NCBI RefSeq assembly: GCF_014131735.1
Contig: NZ_CP039121.1
Location: 372,001-436,000, forward strand
Direction of reading: 5' to 3'
Origin: Lactiplantibacillus plantarum
GTDB taxonomy: Bacteria > Bacillota > Bacilli > Lactobacillales > Lactobacillaceae
Length of the DNA stretch: 64,000 nt
Shown in pieces: positions 33,629 to 42,954 of this stretch (its first letter is position 1; the number at the start of each line of letters is the position of its first letter). The notes beneath the pieces were generated by a model. It searched no databases. It had not been told where the DNA came from and worked only from the letters and a program-made list of their open reading frames with translations. The position numbers and the translations under genes were made by a program.

Positions 33629-36259
33629 ATGACAAAAGCACATTTTGTAAATCATACTCATTGGGATCGAGAATGGTATTTTACAACTGAGGACGCACAG
33701 GTGCTAAGTGATCAGCTGTTCTCAAATGTTTTGAAGGAGTTAGAAACGCATCCTGAAGCTAATTTTACTTTAGACGGACAGACATCAATACTAGATGAGT
33801 ATGTTGAAATGCATCCCGAAGATGTTATCCGGATAAAGAAATTAATTAACCGTAATCAATTATTTGTTGGACCATGGTATACACAGACTGATGCGATGAT
33901 ACCTGATGCAGAATCAATTATTCGTAACTTAGTTATTGGCATCAACGATACCAAACAAAAGTATGGGCAACCAATGATGATTGGCTATTTGCCAGATACT
34001 TTTGGATTTAATTCGCAATTGCCAATGCTTTTAAATCAAGTTGGCATTAATGACTTTATTTTTTGGCGGGGCACTAATTTTAAGCGACAAATGGACTCTG
34101 TTTATTTTAAATGGCACAGTCTAGGTCATAGTCAAGTCTATGCTGCTAATTTTCCGTTAGGTTACTATACTGGTCAAATCGCATTGGATTCGAAGAAAAA
34201 CTTACAAGAGTTCGTTGCAAACCGTCTAGATCCAGGAATTGATTTTGAAAGTCAACAGGGTCAAAATAATTCGGTCCTAGTGCCTTCGGGAATCGATCAA
34301 ATGAATATTATTCATAACGTATCTGAGACTATTAGTAAGATAAATAAATATAGTCATAATCAGATTGTGATCAGCAATTATCCGAAGTTTATGCGAACAT
34401 TACGACAACGCAATGATTTACCGGATTATCAAGGCGAGTTGCGGTATCCAACTTATGCTAGAGTTCATCGGACAATTGGTTCAGTACGTTCGCGCATTAA
34501 ACGGCAGAATTTCAAACTCGAACAGCAAATATTACGACGTGTTGAGCCACTGATGGTCATTGCCAAAAGATGTGGTATCGATGTGTCTAAGGGTCTTATT
34601 TTGAAACTTTGGAAAAAGTTGCTAGAATGTCAACCGCATGACAGTTTGGGTGGCAGTGTTTCTGATAATGTTGCTATTGATATTGACCATCGATTCAAAC
34701 AAGGTTTTGAAATTGCAGACGGTATCGAAAACTATATCAAGAAAAGAATCGCACAACGGTTGAAACTGGATGCCAATCAGGTGCTAGTATTCAATACTGA
34801 TCCACGCCCATTCAATGGATATAAGAAAATCCGTTTCTTAACATCATCGAAAAACATTATGTTTGATGAAAAATATCAAGCAACTATTTTAAGTGCAAAT
34901 TATGTGGCTAAGCGAGAAAATATCATGCAACAAACGGCTAAAGGCTTTGAATTTAAAGACGAGCCTGGTTACTATGAATTACAAGTACAAGTTGCAGTCC
35001 AGTTTGATGGGTTGGGCTACCAAGTAATTGACTTTAAGGATGGTGCAGAAGCTTTGCCAGAATTACAGTCTGAGCAACAAACGGCTATCCAAAATGAAAG
35101 TTGGAAAGTGAATTATGTCGATGGCAACTTTCAGGCAACTACTAATGGGAAAACTTACAAAAACATCATTAGTATTGTAGATTCGGGTAATGATGGTGAT
35201 ACGTACGATTATTCACCGCTTCGAGGCGACAAAGAGGTTGACTTGCCTTTAGCCGGCGTTGTAGCCATTTATGTTGGAGCTGGAAGGCAAGAACTGCGAT
35301 TAAGCGGCAAGTGGCAGTTACCAGAAGGCTTGGCTGACAGGATTAGTCACGAACCAAAGCTGCACGATGTCGCATTTGAATTAACGTTGACTTTAACTGA
35401 TGGTGACAATGTATTGGCAGGTCGTTTAACTGTCGATAATCAGGTTCTAGATCATCGATTACGGTTAAAAATTAATACAGCAATTGAAAGTGACACTGCA
35501 GTTGCGCAAGTTCAAGGCGGCTTTCAAAGAACACGTAATTTACCAATTGCGGAAAATTGGGAAGAAGAATTTGTTGAAAAACCGGTTAACCTTTATAACT
35601 TTGATAAAATTATCGGGATGCAAGGGGCTAGCGATGGCCTGTATTTAATTGCTAAAGGAATGAAGGAATACGAGTTAGGAAAGAAAGCATTTTATGTCAC
35701 ATTAATGGCAACCACTGGTCAACTTGGTAAGCCTAATTTACTGTGGCGACCAGGTCGTGCTTCAGGCGATACAACTAGTATTGGGCATCAGATGACACCA
35801 ACGCCGTTGGCCGAAGAATTAGGAGCAAATACATTTGAGTTTGGGTTAGTTTCCACGTCTCAATTGAATGAAAATAAATTGGCAATAATTGCTGAAAAGT
35901 GGTTAGCACCCGATGTTAGTTATCAATTACAAAAATTGAATTTATTTGTAAATCGATTAGACAATAAAATTTGGGATGTTGAATTTGATGATTCATTACC
36001 AACTATCTCAGAGTGCGAGTCATTTTTGAAACTCGATCCACATGTCACAATTAGCACGTTGTATCCGGCCTATACTGTGCCAAATAGTTTTGTTATCCGT
36101 TTGGCAAATGAATCTGGTGTGGCTGCTGATTTGACCCCCTTATTAAAACAACATTTCATTCAGGTAAATGCTCTGGAAGAGGCTCAACCATGTTCGGAAC
36201 AATTAGTGATTCAGCCTTATGATATGGTTACCTTGCTCATACACAATCAGGGGGCATAG
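33629..36259 (+). CDS. GH38 alpha-mannosidase, possibly mannosylglycerate hydrolase
   Basis: 876 residues from ATG 33629 (GGGAGCG upstream; an in-frame ATG at 33587 falls in the hairpin). The N-terminus VNHTHWDREWY has the GH38 zinc ligands (His11, Asp13) and the nucleophile Asp lies in LPDTFGFNSQ about residue 117; QPHDSLGGSVSDN about residue 335 is also conserved. Enzymes of this size next to a fructose-type PTS include MngB, which splits 2-O-(6-phospho-mannosyl)-glycerate to mannose-6-phosphate and glycerate. Cytoplasmic. An alpha-mannoside from glycans is the alternative substrate. Confidence 0.88.
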   Translation: MTKAHFVNHTHWDREWYFTTEDAQVLSDQLFSNVLKELETHPEANFTLDGQTSILDEYVEMHPEDVIRIKKLINRNQLFVGPWYTQTDAMIPDAESIIRNLVIGINDTKQKYGQPMMIGYLPDTFGFNSQLPMLLNQVGINDFIFWRGTNFKRQMDSVYFKWHSLGHSQVYAANFPLGYYTGQIALDSKKNLQEFVANRLDPGIDFESQQGQNNSVLVPSGIDQMNIIHNVSETISKINKYSHNQIVISNYPKFMRTLRQRNDLPDYQGELRYPTYARVHRTIGSVRSRIKRQNFKLEQQILRRVEPLMVIAKRCGIDVSKGLILKLWKKLLECQPHDSLGGSVSDNVAIDIDHRFKQGFEIADGIENYIKKRIAQRLKLDANQVLVFNTDPRPFNGYKKIRFLTSSKNIMFDEKYQATILSANYVAKRENIMQQTAKGFEFKDEPGYYELQVQVAVQFDGLGYQVIDFKDGAEALPELQSEQQTAIQNESWKVNYVDGNFQATTNGKTYKNIISIVDSGNDGDTYDYSPLRGDKEVDLPLAGVVAIYVGAGRQELRLSGKWQLPEGLADRISHEPKLHDVAFELTLTLTDGDNVLAGRLTVDNQVLDHRLRLKINTAIESDTAVAQVQGGFQRTRNLPIAENWEEEFVEKPVNLYNFDKIIGMQGASDGLYLIAKGMKEYELGKKAFYVTLMATTGQLGKPNLLWRPGRASGDTTSIGHQMTPTPLAEELGANTFEFGLVSTSQLNENKLAIIAEKWLAPDVSYQLQKLNLFVNRLDNKIWDVEFDDSLPTISECESFLKLDPHVTISTLYPAYTVPNSFVIRLANESGVAADLTPLLKQHFIQVNALEEAQPCSEQLVIQPYDMVTLLIHNQGA

Positions 36260-36262
36260 CTC

Positions 36263-37126
36263 ATGCGTTTGGGAAGTATTGAAGCTGGAGGGACTAAGTT
36301 CATTTTAGCAATTACTGATGAGCACTACCGTATCTTGAAGCGACAACGAGTAGCGACCACAAAGCCAAATGAAACGCTGGAAGCCTGTGTTTCATTTTTT
36401 AAGAAAAATCCAGTCGATGCGTTGGGAATCGGGAGTTTCGGCCCAGCCGATATTAAGGTGGATTCACCGACATATGGTCAGATTTTAAATACACCAAAAG
36501 CTGGTTGGTCTCATACGGACGTTGTACAGATGTTGAGGGCAGCTTTGAAAATTCCAATTACTTTTACAACGGACGTAAATGCTTCGGCTTATGGTGAATA
36601 TATGATTGGACAAGGACAAGCAGTGCGTTCACTAGTATACTTTACTATTGGGACAGGCATTGGTGGTGGTGTTATCCAAGATAATCATTTCATAGGTGGT
36701 ATGTCTCATCTTGAAATGGGACATACAATGGTCATACCTATGTCAGGCGATAACTTCAAGGGTGTCTGTCCATATCATCAAAATCGGTGCTTTGAAGGCA
36801 TGGCTTCAGGACCCGCAATTGAGGCTCGAACTGGCAAACCGGGGGAACAATTGAAGCGAACCAATGAAGTATTTAAGTTGATCAGTTATTATATTGCACA
36901 GCTGGTCTTTGATGCATATCTTAATTTCATGCCTGAAAGAATTGTTATTGGTGGCTCAGTAGTAAGCGAAACTGAACTTCCAGTGATTAGAAGAGACGTT
37001 GAGCAGCTTAATAACAATTATGTTGAATTACCGAACTTAGATCATTTGATTGTTTTAACGGGAATTGCTAATAATGGTTCTGCAACGATTGGTAATGTCG
37101 CCCTGGCCAAAAATTTGATATTTTAG
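36263..37126 (+). CDS. ROK family sugar kinase (fructokinase/mannokinase type)
   Basis: 287 residues. ATP-binding SIEAGGTKF at residues 4-12, TFTTDVNASAYGE about residue 108, GTGIGGG about residue 130 and the zinc-binding HLEMGH ... CPYHQNRC about residues 150-177. It phosphorylates a free hexose, probably mannose or fructose, so the operon may deal with unphosphorylated mannose as well. The gene starts three bases after the mannosidase stop with AGGGGGC before it, indicating tight coupling. Confidence 0.87.
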   Translation: MRLGSIEAGGTKFILAITDEHYRILKRQRVATTKPNETLEACVSFFKKNPVDALGIGSFGPADIKVDSPTYGQILNTPKAGWSHTDVVQMLRAALKIPITFTTDVNASAYGEYMIGQGQAVRSLVYFTIGTGIGGGVIQDNHFIGGMSHLEMGHTMVIPMSGDNFKGVCPYHQNRCFEGMASGPAIEARTGKPGEQLKRTNEVFKLISYYIAQLVFDAYLNFMPERIVIGGSVVSETELPVIRRDVEQLNNNYVELPNLDHLIVLTGIANNGSATIGNVALAKNLIF

Positions 37127-37128
37127 GT

Positions 37129-37170
37129 AAAAAGAGTCGATAACAAGTAACGTTATCGGTTCTTTTACTT
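37129..37170 (+). terminator. Terminator of the mannosidase operon
   Basis: AAAGAGTCGATAAC-aagtaac-GTTATCGGTTCTTTT. Confidence 0.82.
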
Positions 37171-37298
37171 TACTATGAATGAAAAATGGTCTGGAATACT
37201 TATTTATGACTTGATTCATGCTACAGTAGAATCTATAAGGATACATAATATAAGTCTACGCTTAGCATAGCCATGATTAACTTAACGGAGGAAAATCA

Positions 37299-38123
37299 AT
37301 GATCAAATTAATCGTAAGTGATATCGACGGTACCCTAGTCGACAGTCAAGGACAGTTATTACCGGCTACAATTACGGGAGTTCAAGCAGCAGTTGCACGG
37401 GGGGCACAAATGGTGTTGGCCTCAGCACGTTCGCCTAAGGGGATGTTTGGAATTGCGCAACAACTAGGAATTAACTCGACCATGATTGCCTATAATGGCG
37501 CGCTAACGGCTACGACTGATGTGAATGATCGACTAACTGTTTTTGAAGAGCAAGCCGTTGACCCTAAACTAGCACAAGCTGTGCAAACGGTAGTAGCTCA
37601 TGATTGGCCAGTTGCCTCAATTAGTATTTATTCGAATAATAACTGGTTGGTGGCTACTAATGGCCCGTGGGAACGGCAGGAAGCGACGGGAATTGGTTAT
37701 GCACCCCATGTCACGGATTTGGGCACATGGTTGCAACGGATGCCGACGCCAGTGCATAAAATGATGATCATGGCCGATCCAGATATTATTCAGGCGATTG
37801 AACAACGATTAAGCCGTAATGAATTTAGCGGCTTAGCAGTTTATCGTTCGAAAGAAACTTATTTAGAAATCGTTGCGGCAGGCGTAACTAAAGCAGCCGC
37901 ATTAATGAAATTATTACAGGATGATCAAGTTACCCCTGCTGAAACGATTGCGTTTGGCGATAACTTTAATGATGTTGCGATGCTCCAGACAGCGGGGATT
38001 GGTGTTGCGATGGCTAATGCGCCACAACCCGTTAAAGAGGCAGCGAACATAGTAACAACTGATAATAATCATAATGGTATTCAGCTAACCTTAGCTCAGT
38101 ATTTTGCTGATGTTACGCGCTAA
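37299..38123 (+). CDS. HAD superfamily Cof-type phosphatase
   Basis: 274 residues of the Cof/IIB haloacid dehalogenase group: motif I VSDIDGTLVDS at residues 6-16, motif II ASARS about residue 43, motif III Lys about residue 196 (TKAAAL) and motif IV FGDNFNDVAML about residue 216. It removes phosphate from sugar phosphates or related metabolites. ACGGAGGA lies upstream. Monocistronic. Confidence 0.9.
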   Translation: MIKLIVSDIDGTLVDSQGQLLPATITGVQAAVARGAQMVLASARSPKGMFGIAQQLGINSTMIAYNGALTATTDVNDRLTVFEEQAVDPKLAQAVQTVVAHDWPVASISIYSNNNWLVATNGPWERQEATGIGYAPHVTDLGTWLQRMPTPVHKMMIMADPDIIQAIEQRLSRNEFSGLAVYRSKETYLEIVAAGVTKAAALMKLLQDDQVTPAETIAFGDNFNDVAMLQTAGIGVAMANAPQPVKEAANIVTTDNNHNGIQLTLAQYFADVTR

Positions 38124-38146
38124 TGAAAAGGCCATTTACGAATCAT

Positions 38147-38194
38147 TAAAAAATAGGAAGCTCAACGCCATGTTCGTTGAACTTCCTATTTTCG
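38147..38194. terminator. Bidirectional terminator
   Basis: AATAGGAAG.TCAACG ... CGTTGA.CTTCCTATT with A and T runs. Confidence 0.85.
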
Positions 38195-38237
38195 TATTGT
38201 AGAAGATATTTAAGAGAAACCTACAGCTAGCTCGTTA

Positions 38238-39089
38238 TTAGCGCGCTAAGATTTCTTTAATAGCGACGCTTGCTTCCAATGGTTGACGTCCTAAGACATG
38301 AGCTAAGTCGGCTGACTTTTCAGCCAGCGCACCATCATTGATTGGGGATTGGAATGAGGCAAACAAAGCAGCGGTATCATGATTTAGACCAGTCGTTTCA
38401 AGGAATTGCACGTACGCATCCTGACTGACTTGGGTAATCTTAACTTGGTTGCCAGTTGCTTCTTGGAGTGCTTGACCGAGTGCGGCATAAGTGAGGGGTG
38501 TCCCAGCAAATTCGTACACTTCTTGAGGGGCATCTGCCATCAAAACGGTTGCTGCCGCTTCGGCATATTCACGTTCCAAGGCCCAGCCAGCTGTATTATT
38601 AGCCCAGTACAAGGTTTCTTGGTTATGGGCACCACTTTGTAAGAAGCCCATTTCGTTTTCTAAATACCAGTTGTTACGAAGAAAACTGTGCGCAATATTA
38701 GTCGCTTTTATGGCATTTTCGGTGGCCCGATGATCATTGGCTAAGGCGCTGACTGCTGCCTGTGCGTTGGGAAAACTAGTGTAGGCGACAAATTTAACAT
38801 GAGCGGCGTTAAGGGCAGTCACGACGTTTTTATGAGCGGTGGACCGGTCAACGGGACCACCAGGTTGTGATGAAACGAAGAGCACGCGTTCAACGTTCTC
38901 GAAGGCTTTCGTCATTGAGTCGACGTCATCGTAATTCCCGATACGAATTGGATTATCAGGAAACAGCTGAGCAGCTTTGTCCTGATTACGAGCAATTACT
39001 AAAACATTTTCTGCACCAACTTTAGCATTCAGCGTACTAACGGCGCTTTGACCAAATTTACCGGTAGCGGCAGTGACGGCGTATTTCAT
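38238..39089 (-). CDS. NmrA family NAD(P)H-binding quinone reductase-like protein
   Basis: 283 residues from ATG 39089 (AAAGGA upstream; an in-frame ATG at 39107 has none). MKYAVTAATGKFGQ at the N-terminus is the NAD(P)-binding loop, as in QorB-type quinone oxidoreductases. It shares fold and opening residues (MKYAxTxATG) with the protein at 27922-28785. Related genes are often controlled by an HxlR or MarR repressor sensing quinones or diamide (family knowledge). Monocistronic. Confidence 0.85.
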   Translation of the reverse strand: MKYAVTAATGKFGQSAVSTLNAKVGAENVLVIARNQDKAAQLFPDNPIRIGNYDDVDSMTKAFENVERVLFVSSQPGGPVDRSTAHKNVVTALNAAHVKFVAYTSFPNAQAAVSALANDHRATENAIKATNIAHSFLRNNWYLENEMGFLQSGAHNQETLYWANNTAGWALEREYAEAAATVLMADAPQEVYEFAGTPLTYAALGQALQEATGNQVKITQVSQDAYVQFLETTGLNHDTAALFASFQSPINDGALAEKSADLAHVLGRQPLEASVAIKEILAR

Positions 39090-39131
39090 AATTAAACATC
39101 CTTTCAAATTGCTGTAGCAATAAAAATTACA

Positions 39132-39167
39132 GTGATTAGCTTATCACATGTAACTTCAAAGTCAACA
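39132..39167 (-). promoter_or_regulatory. Promoter and operator-like repeats of the second NmrA gene
   Basis: Minus-strand -35 TTGACT (39165-39160). TGTAACTTCAAAGTCAACA (39149-39167) resembles the palindrome at 27885-27905, and GTGAT-TAGCTT-ATCAC (39132-39147) lies beside it. The rest of 39168-39330 shows no gene. Confidence 0.5.
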
Positions 39168-39330
39168 AGTTTGCTTTCGATAACCGAAAGACTATCTTCT
39201 TATGCTGGAATATAATGAATGGCTAAGAAAAAGAAAAACGAGTATTAGTGCAAGTTTCTGTGACTAATGAAGTTTCATCGATGTGCTAAAGAATGTTCTT
39301 AGTTAGTTACCGCTATTGATTTATGTCCGA

Positions 39331-39375
39331 AAAAATAGGATTAGACAACTTGGTGTTATCTAATCCTAATTTATA
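39331..39375 (-). terminator. Terminator of the 147-residue gene
   Basis: AGGATTAGA ... TCTAATCCT; on the minus strand it is followed by ATTTTTTC. Confidence 0.8.
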
Positions 39376-39400
39376 AAAGTCAGCGATAAATGGTGGCGTG

Positions 39401-39844
39401 TTACTTATTATTCAACGACGTCAAAATTCGCTGTGATGCCTGTCCGTTGAAGTCATTGGTTTGTAACCGTTCAAAAACGTCCTTCATAATGTGCATTAAT
39501 TGTTGATCGGACAAACCTTGGGCAGATAATGTATTGAGCATGACTTGCAGCAAGTCGATTGGCAGGACCGGTCGCTGTTCAGGATGCGCACTGAAGAATT
39601 CCTGAACGGCTTGGTCGTGTAAGCGCCAGTAAACTGGGTTTTGGACATCATCAAAAATCGTTTTTAGTTGCTCTAGGGCCGGTGATAGCGGAATGTTTTT
39701 GGCAATAATCGTCGTTAGCATCCCATCACGAGCCGGTATACGAACATCCGCCACGTAATCTTTTAATAGTAAGAAATGAGTCTTGAATGGTGGCCGTAAC
39801 GTAAAGGTCATCGTTAATGCAATTTGACTATCAGTAGCTGCCAT
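39401..39844 (-). CDS. Hypothetical protein, 147 residues
   Basis: Not recognised. A soluble protein with a beta-rich first third (ALTMTFTLRPPFKTHFLLLKD) and a helical, Gln/Leu-rich remainder. GAGGGGG precedes the ATG. It lies 38 bases behind the rRNA methyltransferase gene on the same strand and is probably co-transcribed with it. Confidence 0.65.
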   Translation of the reverse strand: MAATDSQIALTMTFTLRPPFKTHFLLLKDYVADVRIPARDGMLTTIIAKNIPLSPALEQLKTIFDDVQNPVYWRLHDQAVQEFFSAHPEQRPVLPIDLLQVMLNTLSAQGLSDQQLMHIMKDVFERLQTNDFNGQASQRILTSLNNK

Positions 39845-39882
39845 GATGATTCCCCCTCATATGATTGGCAGTGAGTGGCAAA

Positions 39883-41328
39883 TTAATGACGCTTCGTGAA
39901 GCGGACGACGGCTTCGCAACGAGCTGTTTGCGGGAACATGTCGATCGATTGAATATAGTCGACTTGATATCCGCGGGTAAGTGCTTGTAAATCCTGAGCA
40001 AGCGTCGATGGGTTACATGAAATGTAGACGAGTTTTTCCGGTGCGCTTTGCAAGATGGCATCAATTAAGACGTTATCTAAACCAGTACGGGGTGGATCAA
40101 CGACCATTGCATCGGGCGCAAAACCGCTCGCTAACCATTGCGGTAACAAGACTTCCGCCTCACCAACTTCATAATGAGCATTAGTGATTTGATTGCGTTG
40201 GGCGTTGGCATTGGCATCTGCAACGGCTGCTGGAATGGTATCCATTCCCCGAACTTCCTTAGCCACGTCGGCTAGTGATAAACCAATCGTTCCGACACCC
40301 GAATAAGCGTCGACCAACGTCTCGTTAGGCGCTAAGTTCAAAGCTTCGCGTGCTAAGCGATAGAGTTTCTTGGTTTGCTGCGGGTTCAATTGGAAGAAGG
40401 CCCGAGCAGATAAATCGAAGACTAGGCCGTCTAGCTCCTCCGTAATAGTTGGTTTGCCGGCCAGTAATGTTGTTTGGTCACCCCAGATCAATGAAGTTTT
40501 ACCAGCATTGATATTTTGCATGACCGACACGACCATTGGCAGTTTTTCAGCGATTTTCATCAATAATTGATGCTTTTTCGGTAACTTGGGTGTATTTGTG
40601 ATGAAGACCAGCTGAATTTCACCAGTGGCGGCCGCTTCACGCACAACGATTGTCTTGACGATGCCAGAATTATGTTCTTCATCGTAAATCGGTACTTGGA
40701 GTTCCTCCAGCCAAGCCACGACTTGACGCATGACTGTCATTGTCGCCGGCATTTGCACCGAACAGGTCGGTAAGTCGACTAGGTCATGACTATTTTCTTT
40801 ATATAAGCCAGCAGCGACGTGCCCATCAATTAAACGAACTTGAAATTGGGCTTTGTTGCGGTATTCATAAGGATTAGTCATCCCAATGGTGGGCCGAACA
40901 TCATAGTGTCGATAACCAGCTGGGCGGTATTTTTCGAGTGCTTGACGAATTAAATCTTGCTTAAAGGCTAATTGGGCCGGGTAGTCGAGGTGTTCTAATT
41001 CAAAACCACCGACTTCGCCCGCATAGGCATCGCGGGGATCGACCCGGTCAGGACTAGGCTTGCGAATACTACGAATCTTAGCTTCTAGGTAACGTGGGTG
41101 CACGGCGGTTACTTCAGCAACAACGACTTCTTCAGGAAGGGCGCCCTTGACGAAGGTGATGACGTGTTTGTAATAGCCAATACCTTCACCGTTAATGCCT
41201 AAACGCCGAATGGTCAGTGGAAAACGCTGGCCGATGTTAACGGTCGCTTGCACTTTTTCATCCGGCTGTTGTCGGCGCCGATCATTGTGCGATCGGGATT
41301 GGTGCGAATAATGATTAGATTGTGGCAT
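39883..41328 (-). CDS. rlmCD: 23S rRNA (uracil-5-)-methyltransferase, RlmD/RumA family
   Basis: 481 residues: a basic, Gln/Arg/His-rich N-terminal tail (1-25), a TRAM RNA-binding domain (about 27-90) and a C-terminal SAM methyltransferase domain with DAYSGVGTIGLSL about residue 338, VVDPPRTGLD about residue 410 and the catalytic Cys in YISCNPSTLAQD about residue 440. Gram-positive RlmCD methylates two uridines of 23S rRNA. The iron-sulfur cysteines of E. coli RumA are not apparent. GAGGT lies upstream of the ATG. Confidence 0.92.
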   Translation of the reverse strand: MPQSNHYSHQSRSHNDRRRQQPDEKVQATVNIGQRFPLTIRRLGINGEGIGYYKHVITFVKGALPEEVVVAEVTAVHPRYLEAKIRSIRKPSPDRVDPRDAYAGEVGGFELEHLDYPAQLAFKQDLIRQALEKYRPAGYRHYDVRPTIGMTNPYEYRNKAQFQVRLIDGHVAAGLYKENSHDLVDLPTCSVQMPATMTVMRQVVAWLEELQVPIYDEEHNSGIVKTIVVREAAATGEIQLVFITNTPKLPKKHQLLMKIAEKLPMVVSVMQNINAGKTSLIWGDQTTLLAGKPTITEELDGLVFDLSARAFFQLNPQQTKKLYRLAREALNLAPNETLVDAYSGVGTIGLSLADVAKEVRGMDTIPAAVADANANAQRNQITNAHYEVGEAEVLLPQWLASGFAPDAMVVDPPRTGLDNVLIDAILQSAPEKLVYISCNPSTLAQDLQALTRGYQVDYIQSIDMFPQTARCEAVVRFTKRH

Positions 41329-41476
41329 AAGTTTGATTTTGACCTCGTTTTTCTGTGAACTGTGTTAACCTCCATTATAGCATGTGGAAAGACACAGGAT
41401 AACTGAGGAGGATTGTTTGAAAGTCGCCTAACAGTCAGGTTATAATGATTCTAAATTAGTAATCGGGGGTGGGCAT

Positions 41477-42127
41477 ATGAATTCATTGATTAGTTTAGAA
41501 AAAGTTAATTATCAAATCGCTGATCAACATATTTTACATGATGTTGATTGGCAGATTCCAGCTGGGGCTCATATTACATTGACGGGACCATCCGGTGGTG
41601 GGAAAAGTACGTTATTACGGATCATTGCGGCCATGATTTCTAAAACAAGTGGGACCTTGATTTTTGATGGGCAGCCGATTGAAAGCTATGACCCAATCAT
41701 GTATCGGCGGCAAGTCTCATATTGTTTCCAACAACCGACGTTATTTGGTGAGACGGTGGCAGATAACTTAGCTTTCCCGTACCAAATTCGTAAGCAAGTC
41801 ATGGATACGCAACGAGTGGTAACGGCGTTAAATAATGTTGGGCTGTCCGAACGAACCCTGCATCAGCCGATTACCGAGCTTTCCGGTGGTGAACGGCAGC
41901 GGGTCGCGCTGATTCGCAACATCTTATTCTTGCCAAAAGTGTTGTTATTAGATGAAGTGACAGCTGGTTTGGATGAAAATAATAAGCAAATCGTGCACGC
42001 CTGGTTACGACAGTTAAATGAGCAGGATCACGTGACAACGATCATGATTACTCATGACGCGACAGAGATTGCTGCGGCAGATCAATTAGCGAAAGTGGTT
42101 GCTGGCAGATTGGAGGTACACGCATGA
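41477..42127 (+). CDS. fetA: ABC transporter ATPase, FetA/YbbL type
   Basis: 216 residues: Walker A GPSGGGKST about residue 36, Q-loop CFQQPTLFG, signature LSGGERQR about residue 135, Walker B VLLLDEVTAGLD about residue 156 and H-loop ITHD. It pairs with the overlapping permease gene; together they resemble the FetAB/YbbLM putative metal-export system. GGGGGTGG precedes the ATG. Confidence 0.88.
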   Translation: MNSLISLEKVNYQIADQHILHDVDWQIPAGAHITLTGPSGGGKSTLLRIIAAMISKTSGTLIFDGQPIESYDPIMYRRQVSYCFQQPTLFGETVADNLAFPYQIRKQVMDTQRVVTALNNVGLSERTLHQPITELSGGERQRVALIRNILFLPKVLLLDEVTAGLDENNKQIVHAWLRQLNEQDHVTTIMITHDATEIAAADQLAKVVAGRLEVHA

Positions 42128-42879
42128 ATTTAGCAGTTAATAATACGTCGCTATTTTTGGCGGCAATGTTAGTGCTCGTCGCGTTAGGAATTAGTTTGTG
42201 GCAGAAACTTGGCTTGGATAAGGACATCGTCATTGGTGTCGTGCGGGCTGTTGTACAACTATTTATCGTGGGTTACTTGCTAAAGTATATTTTCCGAGTC
42301 AATAATTTGTGGCTAACGCTGGCGATGATAGGCTTCATTATCTTCAATGCGGCTTGGAATGCGAAAAAACGGGGGCCGGGGATTGACCATGCATTAGCTA
42401 TTTCGTTATTAGCCATTTTTGTTAGTACGGGGGTAACACTCGGCGTTCTCGTCCTATCTGGTGCGATTAAGTTTGTGCCATCGCAAATGATTCCCATTTC
42501 TGGTATGATTGCGTCGAATTCAATGGTCGCAATTGGGCTGGCTTATCGCAGCCTCAATAGTCAGTTTCATGACCAGCGGCAAGGGGTGCTTGAACGGTTG
42601 GCGTTAGGGGCTGGTCTACTCGATGCTTCGATTGCCATCGTGCGTGAGGCGATTCGTACAGGGATGTCACCAACCATTGATTCGGCAAAGACTGTGGGTC
42701 TAGTCAGTCTGCCAGGGATGATGTCCGGTTTGATCTTTGCAGGGGTCGATCCAGTACGGGCCATTAAGTATCAAATTATGGTCACGTTCATGCTCTTATC
42801 AGCGACTAGTTTGGGGTCAATCATTGCGTGCTATTTAGCTTACCGTAATTTCTATAATGAACAAAAACAGTTGAAGTAA
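42124..42879 (+). CDS. fetB: ABC transporter permease, FetB/YbbM type
   Basis: 251 residues with six to seven membrane helices and the UPF0014/FetB core GMIASNSMVAIGL about residue 124 and GLVSLPGMMSGLI about residue 196. It overlaps the ATPase gene by four bases (ATGA), so translation is coupled. Proposed function in E. coli is iron export and peroxide resistance; the substrate here is not proven. Confidence 0.88.
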   Translation: MNLAVNNTSLFLAAMLVLVALGISLWQKLGLDKDIVIGVVRAVVQLFIVGYLLKYIFRVNNLWLTLAMIGFIIFNAAWNAKKRGPGIDHALAISLLAIFVSTGVTLGVLVLSGAIKFVPSQMIPISGMIASNSMVAIGLAYRSLNSQFHDQRQGVLERLALGAGLLDASIAIVREAIRTGMSPTIDSAKTVGLVSLPGMMSGLIFAGVDPVRAIKYQIMVTFMLLSATSLGSIIACYLAYRNFYNEQKQLK

Positions 42880-42882
42880 TGA

Positions 42883-42915
42883 CTCCTGATTGCAGTCCCG
42901 CGGGGAGTCCTTTAT
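42883..42915 (+). terminator. Possible terminator of fetAB
   Basis: GACTCC ... GGGAGTC followed by CTTTATG; short U-run. Confidence 0.55.
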
Positions 42916-42954
42916 GATGGAAGCTGAAATAAAACTTAATGCGGGGGTATTGAT

